From Methylobacterium sp. UNC378MF (GTDB lineage: Bacteria; Pseudomonadota; Alphaproteobacteria; Rhizobiales; Beijerinckiaceae): DNA of 64,000 nucleotides. Location of the stretch: assembly GCF_900103195.1 (NCBI RefSeq), contig NZ_FMWU01000025.1, positions 18,447-82,446 of the forward strand. The letters run 5' to 3'. The position numbers and the translations under genes were made by a program. The notes beneath the pieces are model-generated. The model saw only the letters and a program-made list of their open reading frames with translations. It made no database searches and was not told where the DNA came from. This document shows, in pieces, positions 8,704 through 16,825 of the stretch. Each line of letters starts with the position of its first letter. Position 1 is the first letter of the stretch.

Positions 8704-8717
8704 CTGACTAAAGTCAG
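8704..8717. promoter_or_regulatory. Palindromic operator candidate for the MarR-GNAT protein
   Basis: CTGACT-AA-AGTCAG is a perfect dyad with 6-bp arms and a 2-bp centre, 5-19 nt upstream of the MarR-GNAT start codon and inside the 32-bp gap after hpnK. A related half-site (CGACTTCGGTC) follows at about 8722-8732. MarR regulators usually bind such dyads and repress their own gene. Here the site overlaps the leader, so it could also act on the RNA level. Confidence 0.55.
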
Positions 8718-8730
8718 ATATCGACTTCGG

Positions 8731-9573
8731 TCAATCGCCAAAGTCGGAGAAGCCGCCGCGGATCGCGCCCGAGGCCTCGGCCGTCGCCAGCGTCCTCGGG
8801 GCGATCAGCGCGTCACGCTCGTCGGCGTAGCGGTAGCCCGGCGCCTCGCCGGGGAAGCCGCCGGAGGTAGCCGGATGGGTGTAGAGTTCGGTCAGGCCGT
8901 CCGGAAGCTCGGCCAGCAGTGCCGCGACGCGGGTCGGCGTCATGGCGCCGGACCATGCGAGGCCGAGGGTGCGGTCCGGGATCAGCAGCCCGGCCTGCCG
9001 GGCGCGCACGGCGAGCAAGGCCGCCCAGGGGGCGATGTCGAGGGCCGGCCGCGGGCGGGCGCCGGGTTCGGCGCGCCGCAGGATCTCCCGCGGCTCCCGG
9101 GGCACCCGCAGGGCGCGCATCCCGAAGTCGCGGCCGATGCGCAGAACCGCGCCCGCAATCAGCGGGTGGACGTGGAAGTGCTTGTGAGCGTTGACATGGT
9201 CCAGCGGCAGGCCGGTCGCCTGGTAAGCCTCGAACTGCGCCCGGATCTCGGCGGCGAGTTGTCGGCGTGCAGCGGGCTTGCGGGCGAAATCGAGGCCCAG
9301 CCGGCCCATATCGGCGCGCATCAGGCCGGCCGCATCGGTCAGGTCGGGGAGTTGCGCCGAAGGGAGCGTCGGCCACGCCTCCACGAGGACGAGGTGCAGC
9401 CCGACCCGCAGGGACGGCGTCCGCTTCGCCCGCGCCACCGCGTCGGCGGCGGCGGGCGCCGAGACCATCAGGCTCGCGGCGGTAAGGATCCCGTCGCGAT
9501 GCGCCTGCTCGACGGCCTCGTTGACCTCGGGGCTCAGCCCGAAATCATCCGCGGTGACGACCAGACGCTTCAC
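8731..9573 (-). CDS. hpnK: Hopanoid N-acetylglucosaminyl deacetylase HpnK (YdjC-like)
   Basis: A 280-aa carbohydrate deacetylase of the YdjC/ChbG fold. In Burkholderia cenocepacia HpnK removes the acetyl group from BHT-N-acetylglucosamine to give BHT-glucosamine, the precursor of the cyclitol ether. The metal-binding signatures are visible: TADDFG at residues 7-12 and a histidine-rich HKHFHVHP segment in the middle. The protein has no signal peptide, consistent with a cytoplasmic-face enzyme. It lies between hpnJ and the MarR-GNAT gene in one minus-strand row. Confidence 0.93.
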   Translation of the reverse strand: MKRLVVTADDFGLSPEVNEAVEQAHRDGILTAASLMVSAPAAADAVARAKRTPSLRVGLHLVLVEAWPTLPSAQLPDLTDAAGLMRADMGRLGLDFARKPAARRQLAAEIRAQFEAYQATGLPLDHVNAHKHFHVHPLIAGAVLRIGRDFGMRALRVPREPREILRRAEPGARPRPALDIAPWAALLAVRARQAGLLIPDRTLGLAWSGAMTPTRVAALLAELPDGLTELYTHPATSGGFPGEAPGYRYADERDALIAPRTLATAEASGAIRGGFSDFGD

Positions 9574-9601
9574 GCAAACCTCGTAGCGGGTGTCGACGGG
9601 T

Positions 9602-9671
9602 CCAGGGCAGAGCCCTGGGAGAAGGGGCGGGGCTCAGCCCCGCGCGCCCCGCCGGGGCCGGTTGGCCCCGG
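9602..9671 (-). repeat. Three tandem hairpins between hpnJ and hpnK
   Basis: The 107-bp gap holds three perfect stem-loops in a row: 9602-9608/9612-9618 (7 bp), 9628-9633/9637-9642 (6 bp) and 9652-9659/9664-9671 (8 bp). None is followed by a T tract on the minus strand, so they are more likely RNA-processing or stability elements, or a dispersed palindromic repeat, than terminators. They would lower hpnK and MarR-GNAT expression relative to hpnJ if they cause partial termination or RNA cleavage. Confidence 0.6.
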
Positions 9672-9680
9672 ACCCCTGAC

Positions 9681-11114
9681 TTACGCCGCCTTCGCGGTGC
9701 CCTGGCGCTCCTTGAGGAAGCGGTAGAACTCGACGCCCTCGCGCAGGCGGCGCTTCATCATGTCGGGCGAGCGCACCATCTCGCTGACGATCGAGGCGAT
9801 CTTCGGCGCCCGGAAGTAGAACTTCTTGTAGAATTCCTCGACCGAGGTGAAGATCTCGGTGTGCGAGAGGTGCGGGTAGTGCAGCGGCGCGACCTGCACG
9901 CCGTTCTCGTCGACGAGCTCGGCGTTCTCGATGTCGAGCCAGCCGTTCTCCACCGCCTGCTTGTACAGGAAGGTGCCCGGGTAGGGCGCCGCCAGCGAGA
10001 CCTGGATCGTGTGCGGGTTGATCCGCTTGGCGAAGGCGATCGTCTCCTGGATCGTCTCCTTGGTCTCGCCCGGCAGGCCGAGGATGAAGGTGCCGTGGAT
10101 GGCGATGCCCAGGTCGTGGCAATCCTTCGTGAATTTTTCCGCGACCTCGACCCGCATGCCCTTCTTGATGTTGTGCAGGATGGTCTGGTTGCCGGATTCG
10201 TAGCCGACCAGCAGCAGGCGCAGGCCGTTCTCCTTGAGAACCTTCAGGGTCTCGCGCGGCACGTTCGCCTTGGCGTTGCACGACCACGTGACGCCGAGCT
10301 TGCCCAGCTCGCGGGCGATCTCTTCCGCGCGCGGCAGGTTGTCGGTGAAGGTGTCGTCGTCGAAGAAGAACTCCTTGGTCTGCGGGAACTCCTTCAGGCA
10401 GTACTTGATCTCCTCGATCACGTGGGCGACCGAGCGGGTGCGGTAGGTGTGGCCGCCGACCGTCTGCGGCCAGAGGCAGAAGGTGCAGCGGCTCTTGCAG
10501 CCACGGCCCGAATAGAACGAGATGTAGGGGTGCTTCAGGTACCCGATGAAGTACTTCTCCATCTCCAGGTCGCGCTTGTAGACGCTGGTGACGAAGGGCA
10601 GCTGGTCCATGTCGGTCATGATCTCGCGGTCCTCGTTGTGGACCACGACACCGTTGGCGTCGCGATAGGACAGCCCCTTGATCTGGGACATCGGGACGCC
10701 CTCGGCGACCTCCTTGACGGTGAAGTCGAACTCGTTGCGGGCGCAGAAATCGACCACCGGGGCCTGGGCCATCGCGCCGGCGGCGTCGACCGCGACCTTG
10801 GCGCCGATCAGGCCGGCGATCAGCTTCGGATTGGCGGCCTTGAGCGCCTCGATCGTCTTCACGTCGGACTTGAACGACGGCACCGAGGTGTGGAGCACGA
10901 CGAGGTCGAAGTCGTTGGCCTGCGCCACGATCTCGGGGAGCTTGATGTTGTGCGGCGGCGCGTCGATCAGCTTCGAGTTCGGCACCAGGGCGGCCGGCTG
11001 GGCCAGCCAGGTCGGGTACCAGAACGACTTGATCTCGCGCTTGGCCTGATAACGGGAGCCGGCACCGCCGTCGAAACCGTCGAAGGTGGGGGCCTGGAGG
11101 AAGAGCGTGCGCAT
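9681..11114 (-). CDS. hpnJ: BHT cyclitol ether synthase HpnJ (B12-binding radical SAM)
   Basis: A 477-aa protein from the ATG at 11114. A TTG three codons upstream is possible, but a GAGG lies 11 nt before the ATG. HpnJ contracts the glucosamine ring of BHT-glucosamine to the amino-cyclopentitol of BHT cyclitol ether. Residues ~1-140 form a cobalamin-binding-type domain. C206, C210 and C213 (GRGCKSRCTFC) bind the 4Fe-4S cluster. ATFILGLPGE-like and DDDTFTDN segments of the radical SAM barrel follow. It lies downstream of hpnI in the same row. Confidence 0.94.
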   Translation of the reverse strand: MRTLFLQAPTFDGFDGGAGSRYQAKREIKSFWYPTWLAQPAALVPNSKLIDAPPHNIKLPEIVAQANDFDLVVLHTSVPSFKSDVKTIEALKAANPKLIAGLIGAKVAVDAAGAMAQAPVVDFCARNEFDFTVKEVAEGVPMSQIKGLSYRDANGVVVHNEDREIMTDMDQLPFVTSVYKRDLEMEKYFIGYLKHPYISFYSGRGCKSRCTFCLWPQTVGGHTYRTRSVAHVIEEIKYCLKEFPQTKEFFFDDDTFTDNLPRAEEIARELGKLGVTWSCNAKANVPRETLKVLKENGLRLLLVGYESGNQTILHNIKKGMRVEVAEKFTKDCHDLGIAIHGTFILGLPGETKETIQETIAFAKRINPHTIQVSLAAPYPGTFLYKQAVENGWLDIENAELVDENGVQVAPLHYPHLSHTEIFTSVEEFYKKFYFRAPKIASIVSEMVRSPDMMKRRLREGVEFYRFLKERQGTAKAA

Positions 11115-11171
11115 GGGGTTCAAGGCCTCAGGGCAATGCCGGGGGAGGGCGGAGGAACGAGGAAGCCGGGT

Positions 11172-12380
11172 TCAGCGGAGCGGCGCGCCGGCATCGCGGC
11201 CGAGTTCGGCGTCCGGGATCAGGGTGCCATCCGCAACCACGTGATAATCGTGACCTTTCCATGTCACCGCCCCCGACACGAAGGCCCAGGAGAAGTTCAG
11301 GAAGGAGAGGATGTCGCGGATCGGCAACAGTCCGTAGGGGTGCGGGGCGAGGCCGAAGGCCCGCTCCAGCTGCCGGCAGAGCAGGACGCGGCTCGCCAGC
11401 GCCGCGGCCGCGACCCAGAGCGCGCCGGTGCCGGCGCCCGGCAGCAGGGCGCCGAGCAGGGCGAGGGGGAAGGCGTGGGTGACGATCGAGCCCGCATAGC
11501 CCGCCGGATCGACGGCGCGGATCGTGCGGTTCCAGCGCAGCTCGTGCCGCCACAGGCCGGAGAGATCGGTATCGACGCTGGTATGGCCGATGGTGAAGCT
11601 CGGAATCGCCACGCGGCCGCCGAGGCCGCGCAGGGCGGCGCCGATGGCGTAATCGTCCGCCAGGTCGTTGCGGAAGGTGCGGAAGCCCCCCACCGCCTCG
11701 AGGCTCGCCCGGGTGAAGGCCACGGTGGAACCGAAGCAGGGCTTCGCCAGCCCGAGGCTCAGGCCCATCACGACGTTGGGCAGGAACTGGGTGTCGATCG
11801 CCAGCGTCGACAGCTGGTCGTAGAGCCCCCGGAAGGCCGGGACGCCGTGATACAGGCAGGTGACGCCGGTGACGCCGTCCTGCGAGAGCTCCGCGACGAG
11901 GCGCTCCAGGTAGTCGGGGCCCACCACCATGTCGCTGTCGGCCAGCACCACCACGTCGTACGCGATGGCCTCGGCCATGTTGATCAGGTTCGAGACCTTG
12001 CGGTTCGAGCCGTGCTGGCGGCCGTCGATCACGAGGTCGATGCGCGCCTCGGGATAGGCCTGCTGCAGGCGCTCCACCACGCCGATAGCCGGATCCGTGG
12101 TCCTCTGGACGCCGAACAGAACCTGGACCGGCCCGGCATAATCCTGGCGCAGCACGGTCTCCAGATTTTCGTAGAGGTTCGGTTCGAGGCCGCAGAGCGG
12201 CTTGAGCACGGTCACGGAGGGCCGGGCTGCGCTGGCGGCGAGCACCGGCGGGCGCCGGGCCGCATAGCGGCCGGCGCAATAGGCGGCGGTCAGACCGTAG
12301 ACGCAGCCCGCCGCCGCCAGGATCAGGCAGAGCAGCGAGAACCACGAGAGGCCGAGCAACGCCAGCGAGGAGACATCCAT
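11172..12380 (-). CDS. hpnI: Hopanoid glycosyltransferase HpnI (GT2)
   Basis: A 402-aa membrane-anchored GT2 enzyme that transfers N-acetylglucosamine to bacteriohopanetetrol. An N-terminal membrane helix (~residues 8-32) precedes the catalytic domain, which shows VTVLKPLCG near residue 57, the DSDM metal motif near 148, and a RWNRT segment like the Q/RxxRW acceptor motif of processive GT2 enzymes near 282. Two or three C-terminal hydrophobic helices follow. It is 85 bp downstream of hpnM and 57 bp upstream of hpnJ, fitting one transcript. Confidence 0.92.
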   Translation of the reverse strand: MDVSSLALLGLSWFSLLCLILAAAGCVYGLTAAYCAGRYAARRPPVLAASAARPSVTVLKPLCGLEPNLYENLETVLRQDYAGPVQVLFGVQRTTDPAIGVVERLQQAYPEARIDLVIDGRQHGSNRKVSNLINMAEAIAYDVVVLADSDMVVGPDYLERLVAELSQDGVTGVTCLYHGVPAFRGLYDQLSTLAIDTQFLPNVVMGLSLGLAKPCFGSTVAFTRASLEAVGGFRTFRNDLADDYAIGAALRGLGGRVAIPSFTIGHTSVDTDLSGLWRHELRWNRTIRAVDPAGYAGSIVTHAFPLALLGALLPGAGTGALWVAAAALASRVLLCRQLERAFGLAPHPYGLLPIRDILSFLNFSWAFVSGAVTWKGHDYHVVADGTLIPDAELGRDAGAPLR

Positions 12381-12465
12381 CCGGTCGGGTCCGTGCGGTC
12401 GTCCGGCCGCCCTCAGGCGGCGATGGCCGCGAGCGGCCGGTTCAGGTCGGCGCTGGCGGCGCCGC

Positions 12466-13089
12466 TCACGGTGTCGGCTTGGCCGCGAGCATGCCGTCGG
12501 CCCGCTGGCGGAGGAACTTCACGACGCCGTCGGCGCCACCGGCCTTCAGCGGCGCCGACAGGGCGTTCCGCTGCGCGGCGATCTCGCTGACATCGCCGTT
12601 GAGCAGGACGTCCTGGATGCGGTTGTCGCCATTGACGACGAAGTCCACGGCGGAATCGTCGCCGTCCGCGGCGGTGACGCGGGTCGGCACCACGCGCTGG
12701 GCGCCCCGCTCCTCGACCTTCGGGGTCACGTCGAACTTGCCGCCGGCGGCGCGGGCCAGCCGGTTGGCGTAGGTGACGGTCAGGCTGCGCTTGAAGGCGT
12801 CGATCACCGCCGCCTGCTGCTCCGGCGTGAAGCTCGACCATTTCGCGCCCACAGCGATGCGGGTCATGGCCGGAAAATCAAATGCCTTGTCGAGGGCCGG
12901 GCCGACGGCCTCGACCCGTGCCGGCAGGGGGCCGGGCCCGTCCTTCAGCGCGGCCGCGAAGGCGGCGTAGAGATCGCGCACGGTCTGAACGGCGGGATCG
13001 TCCGCGGCCCAAGAGGAAACCGGGACGAGCCAGGACAGGGCCAAGGGAGCGGCAATGAGGGCGGCCGCGAGCCGTCGGGTCAGGCGCAC
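12466..13089 (-). CDS. hpnM: HpnM, periplasmic MlaC/Ttg2-like protein of the hopanoid cluster
   Basis: A 207-aa secreted protein of the toluene-tolerance/MlaC family, whose members carry lipids across the periplasm. It has a Sec signal peptide (basic start, hydrophobic core ending VSSWA|AD). The GTG start (13089-13087) is supported by GAGGAG 8 nt upstream, and it overlaps the end of hpnL by ten bases, so the two are translationally coupled. The mature part has the alternating helix/strand pattern of MlaC (MTRIAVGAKWSSFTPEQQ). A role as periplasmic partner of HpnN is plausible but inferred. Confidence 0.9.
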   Translation of the reverse strand: MRLTRRLAAALIAAPLALSWLVPVSSWAADDPAVQTVRDLYAAFAAALKDGPGPLPARVEAVGPALDKAFDFPAMTRIAVGAKWSSFTPEQQAAVIDAFKRSLTVTYANRLARAAGGKFDVTPKVEERGAQRVVPTRVTAADGDDSAVDFVVNGDNRIQDVLLNGDVSEIAAQRNALSAPLKAGGADGVVKFLRQRADGMLAAKPTP

Positions 13090-14192
13090 TTCTTCAACTC
13101 CTCGCCGTCGCCGAGTCGCGCCCCCATGCGCGGCGGGGCGTAGCTGTAGAACGGTCCGAGGGTCGCGGGCTGCGCGATCATCCTCTTGGCCTTGCGTCCC
13201 GCCTCCGGCTCCGGCTCGCGCTCCTCCTCCGGCGCCTCGGCGCGGAGACGGGCCTCGATCCGGTGCCAGAGCAGGAGGCTCGGGAGCCCGACGCCGAGAT
13301 CGGCGAAGCGCTTGACCAGGGAGAGGGCGAGCGCCGCCTCGACCGGAATGTTGAACAGGCCGCACAGGGCGATCAGGCCGCCTTCCTGCGCGCCGAGCGC
13401 ACCCGGCACCGCGAAGGCCGCACCGCGCACCGCCTGGGCGAGGCTCTCGATCATCAGCGCCTGCGCGAAATCGATGGGGTAGCCCATGAAGCGCAGGCAG
13501 ACATAGACCTCGAGCGTTCCGATCACCCATCCGGCCAGGTGGACCACCAGGGCCAGCACGAAGCGGCCGTGGTTGCCGTAGAGGCGGCGCAGGCTGTCGT
13601 AGAGCTGATCGATGGCGCCGAAGGCCCGCCATTCGCGCCCGGAGGCGAAGCGGCTGAGCAGGCCCTGGATCAGGCGGTGACCGGCCCGCCGCTGGATCAG
13701 GTAGAACGCGCCGAGCGCCGGCACCGCCAGGGCCAGGCCGCCCTCGACCGTGCGGGCGATGGGGCCGTCGCCGGAGATCAGGACCAGCAGGGCGAGACCG
13801 ATCACCGTGAACAGGAGCTGCGTCAGCGCCTGGGTCATCAGATCGACGAACATGCTGGCGCCCGCGAGCGCCCCCGGGACGTTGCGCTTCGACAGAAGGC
13901 GCGCGCCGACGAAGTCGCCGCCGACGGTGGCCACGGGCAGCAGCGTGTTGATGCCCTCGCGCACGAACCGGAGCGAGATGCAGTCGGCGAGCTTGGTCGC
14001 GCCGGCCGGGAACACGACGTACCAGCCGAGCCCCGCCCAGGCGACGGCCACGATCCGGGCCAGCACCACGAGGGCGGCGCCCCAGCCGGCGCTCACGACG
14101 GCGGCCGACACGTCCTCCAGTCCGGAGGACATGAACAGGCCGACGACTGTGCACAGACCGGCAATCGAGGCCAGAGTCGTCAGGCGCTTCAT
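13080..14192 (-). CDS. hpnL: HpnL, integral membrane protein of the hopanoid cluster (UPF0104-like)
   Basis: A 370-aa protein with about eight membrane helices, in the lysylphosphatidylglycerol synthetase/UPF0104 membrane-domain family. It carries the family's FVREGINTLLPVATVGGDF and AVRGAAFAVPGALGAQEGG segments, and a charged C-terminal tail rich in Glu/Arg. Members called HpnL are found with hopanoid genes but their activity is not established; flipping or export of a lipid intermediate is a guess. It is the first gene of the minus-strand operon and its start faces the amidinotransferase across 210 bp. Confidence 0.88.
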   Translation of the reverse strand: MKRLTTLASIAGLCTVVGLFMSSGLEDVSAAVVSAGWGAALVVLARIVAVAWAGLGWYVVFPAGATKLADCISLRFVREGINTLLPVATVGGDFVGARLLSKRNVPGALAGASMFVDLMTQALTQLLFTVIGLALLVLISGDGPIARTVEGGLALAVPALGAFYLIQRRAGHRLIQGLLSRFASGREWRAFGAIDQLYDSLRRLYGNHGRFVLALVVHLAGWVIGTLEVYVCLRFMGYPIDFAQALMIESLAQAVRGAAFAVPGALGAQEGGLIALCGLFNIPVEAALALSLVKRFADLGVGLPSLLLWHRIEARLRAEAPEEEREPEPEAGRKAKRMIAQPATLGPFYSYAPPRMGARLGDGEELKKCA

Positions 14193-14402
14193 TGTCGTCT
14201 TTCAAGCTCGCAAAAGGCTTGATGCGGGAAATCGGTCACGGTCGCGGCAGAAATAGGTCCGCCGGGCCAGGAACGTTTCTGTCACGTTGCAGCAGGGATT
14301 AGCGGTGTCTATCACCCGTTTGACACACCGAGGGCCAAAGCGGCGGCAGGGCTGGGAAGCCCGCGCAGAAGGCCGCGGCACGTCGCAGAAGGGGCACACG
14401 TC
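14193..14402. promoter_or_regulatory. Divergent promoter region between hpnL and the amidinotransferase
   Basis: 210 bp that must hold promoters in both directions. A consensus TTGACA is present on the plus strand at 14319-14324, about 80 bp before the amidinotransferase ATG, but the expected -10 position is GC-rich and weak. AGAAGGGG ahead of 14403 serves as its ribosome site. The shared short region makes co-regulation of the hopanoid operon and the amidinotransferase physically plausible. Confidence 0.4.
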
Positions 14403-15578
14403 ATGGAGCGCGAATCACCGATCACGGCCGCTGAGGCCGTGACCGACGACACGCATGCGAGCGGATTCCCCGGCGGGACCGGTCCGGGCGTGCCCGTGCC
14501 CCAGTCGCCGGTGATGGCCTGGAACGAGTGGGATCCGCTGGAAGAGGTGATCGTCGGCTCGCTGGACGGCGCCACGATCCCGACCCACCACTTGACCGTG
14601 ATCTTCAACCTGCCGCGCGCCGCGCAGCCGTTTTACCGGCTGGCGAGCGGCTGGAAGTATCCGAAATTCATGAAGAAGCTCGCCCAGGCCGAGCTCGACA
14701 ACTTCATCACCATCCTGGCCGGCGAGGGCGTGAAGGTCCGTCGGCCCGACGCGGTGGATTTCTCCAAGAAGTTCAAGGCGCCGCGCTGGTCCTCCCGGGG
14801 CTTCTGCGTCGCCTGCCCGCGCGACCCGTACCTCGTCATCGGCGACGAGATCATCGAGAGCCCGATGTGCTGGCGCTCGCGCTACTTCGAGGGTGACGCC
14901 TACCGGTCGCTGTTCAAGGAGTATTTCCGCGCCGGCGCCCGCTGGACTTCGGCCCCGCGCCCGCAGCTGACCGACGACCTCTACAATTACGATTACCGGG
15001 TGCCGAATCTGAAGGCCGGCGAGCCCATGCAGTTCACGGTCAACGAGTTCGAGCCGGTCTTCGACGCCGCCGACTTCGTCCGCTGCGGCCGCGACCTGTT
15101 CGTCACCCGCTCGAACGTCACGAACCTGATGGGCATCGAGTGGCTGCGCCGCCACCTCGGCCCGGGCTTCCGGATCCACGAGATCGAGAGCCGCTGCCCG
15201 CAGCCGATGCATATCGACTCGTCGTTCATGCCGCTCGCCCCCGGCAAGGTGCTGGTGAACCCGGATTACGTCGACGTCGAGAAGCTGCCGGCCGTGCTCA
15301 AGAAGTGGGACGTGCTGGTCGCGCCGCGCCCCGACCCGGTCGAGGGCTTCATGAGCAAGATCTCGATGTGCTCGCCCTGGACCTCGATCAACGTTCTGGC
15401 GATCACCGAGAAGAAGATCGTCGTCGACCAGAGCCAGCCGACGCTGATCAAGGCGCTCAAGGATTGGGGCTTCGATCCGATCCCGGCGCCGTTCCTCAGC
15501 TACGGCCCCTTCGGCGGCTCGTTCCATTGCGCGACCCTCGACGTCCGCCGCCGCGGCGTGCTGAAGTCGTACTTCTAG
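14403..15578 (+). CDS. Amidinotransferase of the glycine/inosamine amidinotransferase family; candidate hopanoid guanidinylation enzyme
   Basis: A 391-aa protein closely resembling arginine:glycine amidinotransferase. The family moves the amidino group of arginine to an amine through a Cys intermediate. The residues equivalent to the human triad are present with matching spacing: D221 (FDAADF), H270 (PMHID) and C376 (GGSFHC, followed by LDVRRRG). D141 (CPRD) is also there, so it should be active. The position next to human N300 is Gln (Q267) while M269 is kept, which may alter acceptor choice. StrB relatives use aminocyclitols. The gene is divergent from the hpnLMIJK operon that makes an aminocyclitol hopanoid. 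I infer guanidinylation of BHT cyclitol ether; glycine (creatine-type) or another amine remains possible. Confidence 0.85.
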   Translation: MERESPITAAEAVTDDTHASGFPGGTGPGVPVPQSPVMAWNEWDPLEEVIVGSLDGATIPTHHLTVIFNLPRAAQPFYRLASGWKYPKFMKKLAQAELDNFITILAGEGVKVRRPDAVDFSKKFKAPRWSSRGFCVACPRDPYLVIGDEIIESPMCWRSRYFEGDAYRSLFKEYFRAGARWTSAPRPQLTDDLYNYDYRVPNLKAGEPMQFTVNEFEPVFDAADFVRCGRDLFVTRSNVTNLMGIEWLRRHLGPGFRIHEIESRCPQPMHIDSSFMPLAPGKVLVNPDYVDVEKLPAVLKKWDVLVAPRPDPVEGFMSKISMCSPWTSINVLAITEKKIVVDQSQPTLIKALKDWGFDPIPAPFLSYGPFGGSFHCATLDVRRRGVLKSYF

Positions 15579-15598
15579 GACCCGCCGACCTGACCATC

Positions 15599-15635
15599 CG
15601 TCATTCCGGGCTCGCCTGCGGCGCCCGGAATGACG
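15599..15635. repeat. Dispersed CGTCATTCCGGGC palindrome after the amidinotransferase
   Basis: Perfect 13-bp arms (15599-15611 and 15623-15635) around an 11-nt loop, 20 bp after the amidinotransferase stop. Related elements lie at 57731-57845 and 63455-63543. It may serve as terminator or messenger-stabilising stem between the converging genes, but there is no T tract. Confidence 0.7.
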
Positions 15636-15666
15636 GGCGACGGTGCGATTTTCGGGACCGTGACGC

Positions 15667-16671
15667 TCACCGCGCCGCGATGCCTTCGATCAGCGCCTTG
15701 TTGAACCCCTCCGGGTCGGACATCTGCGGTGCGTGGCCGAGATCCGGAAACTCCACGAGCCGCGCATTCGGGATGGCCTTCGCGGCCGCCCTGCCGAGTG
15801 CGGGGTAGTTTCCGAGGTGCCCCCGCATCTCCGGCGGCGCCAGATCCTTCCCGATCGCCGTGGTATCCTTCTGGCCGATCAGCAGCAGGGTCGGTACCGC
15901 GATCTGCGGGAAGCGGTAGACCACCGGCTGGGTCAGGATCATGTCGTAGAGAAGCGCCGAATCCCAGGCGACCGCCTCCTTGCCGGGGCCGTTATTGAGT
16001 CCCGCCAGCATCGCCACCCAGGGCTCGTAGCGCGGCTCCCAGGCGCCGGCGTAGTAGGTCGCCTTCTCGTAGGCGCGGATCGATTCCGCCGTCACCTTCA
16101 GCTCGCGCTGATACCATTGCTCGATCGAGGTGGGCGGCACGCCCTTGGCGGCCCAATCCTCGAGGCCGATCGGGTTGACCAGCACGAGCTGTTCCACCGC
16201 TGCGGGATAGAGCAGGGCGTAATGGGCGGCCAGCATGCCGCCCGTGGAATGGCCGACCAGGATCGGGCGCTCGACCCCGAGCCTGGCCAGCAAGGCGTGG
16301 GTGTTCTCGGCGAGTTGCCGGAAGGTGAACTGGTAGGCTGCCGGCTTGCTCGACTTGCAGAAGCCGATCTGGTCCGGCGCGACCACGCGATATCCGGCCG
16401 CGCTGAGGGCACGGATCTGGCTCTCCCAGGTGGCGGCGCAGAAATTCTTGCCGTGCAGCAGCACGGCGGTGCGACCGTTCGGCGTCGCCGGACGGATATC
16501 GAGATAGGCCATCTGCAGCGGCTGGCGCTGTGACGTGACGGTGAAGCGCTCCACCGGGAACGGGTAGGCGAAGCCTTCGAGCTCCGGGCCGTAGCTCGGC
16601 AGCGGCTCGGCATGGACACCGCCGGGCTGTGCGAGGATCAGCAGGAGGGAAGTGAGGACGGTTCTGAGCAT
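15667..16671 (-). CDS. Secreted alpha/beta hydrolase
   Basis: A 334-aa protein with a Sec signal peptide (cleavage near GVHA|EP, residue ~22) and an alpha/beta-hydrolase fold. It shows an oxyanion HGKNF segment, the nucleophile elbow GHSTGG, an acid near IGQKDTT and the catalytic histidine in DLGHAPQ. The overall pattern (PDQIGFCKSSKP after strand 4) resembles epoxide-hydrolase/haloalkane-type periplasmic hydrolases, but the substrate is not evident. The gene stands alone between two convergent or divergent neighbours. Confidence 0.85.
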   Translation of the reverse strand: MLRTVLTSLLLILAQPGGVHAEPLPSYGPELEGFAYPFPVERFTVTSQRQPLQMAYLDIRPATPNGRTAVLLHGKNFCAATWESQIRALSAAGYRVVAPDQIGFCKSSKPAAYQFTFRQLAENTHALLARLGVERPILVGHSTGGMLAAHYALLYPAAVEQLVLVNPIGLEDWAAKGVPPTSIEQWYQRELKVTAESIRAYEKATYYAGAWEPRYEPWVAMLAGLNNGPGKEAVAWDSALLYDMILTQPVVYRFPQIAVPTLLLIGQKDTTAIGKDLAPPEMRGHLGNYPALGRAAAKAIPNARLVEFPDLGHAPQMSDPEGFNKALIEGIAAR

Positions 16672-16825
16672 CGGCAGCGTCGGAGCCTGATCTGTGCGCG
16701 GCGCGAGGCGCCGCGCCGCACGCTCAGATCGTGCATTCAGGCCGCCCTGTCCATGCGCCGCCCCGGCGGCGCGAGCCGTCCTTCGATCCCCGAGGTCCGG
16801 ATACCGGCTCGCCGGAGCGGCCGAA

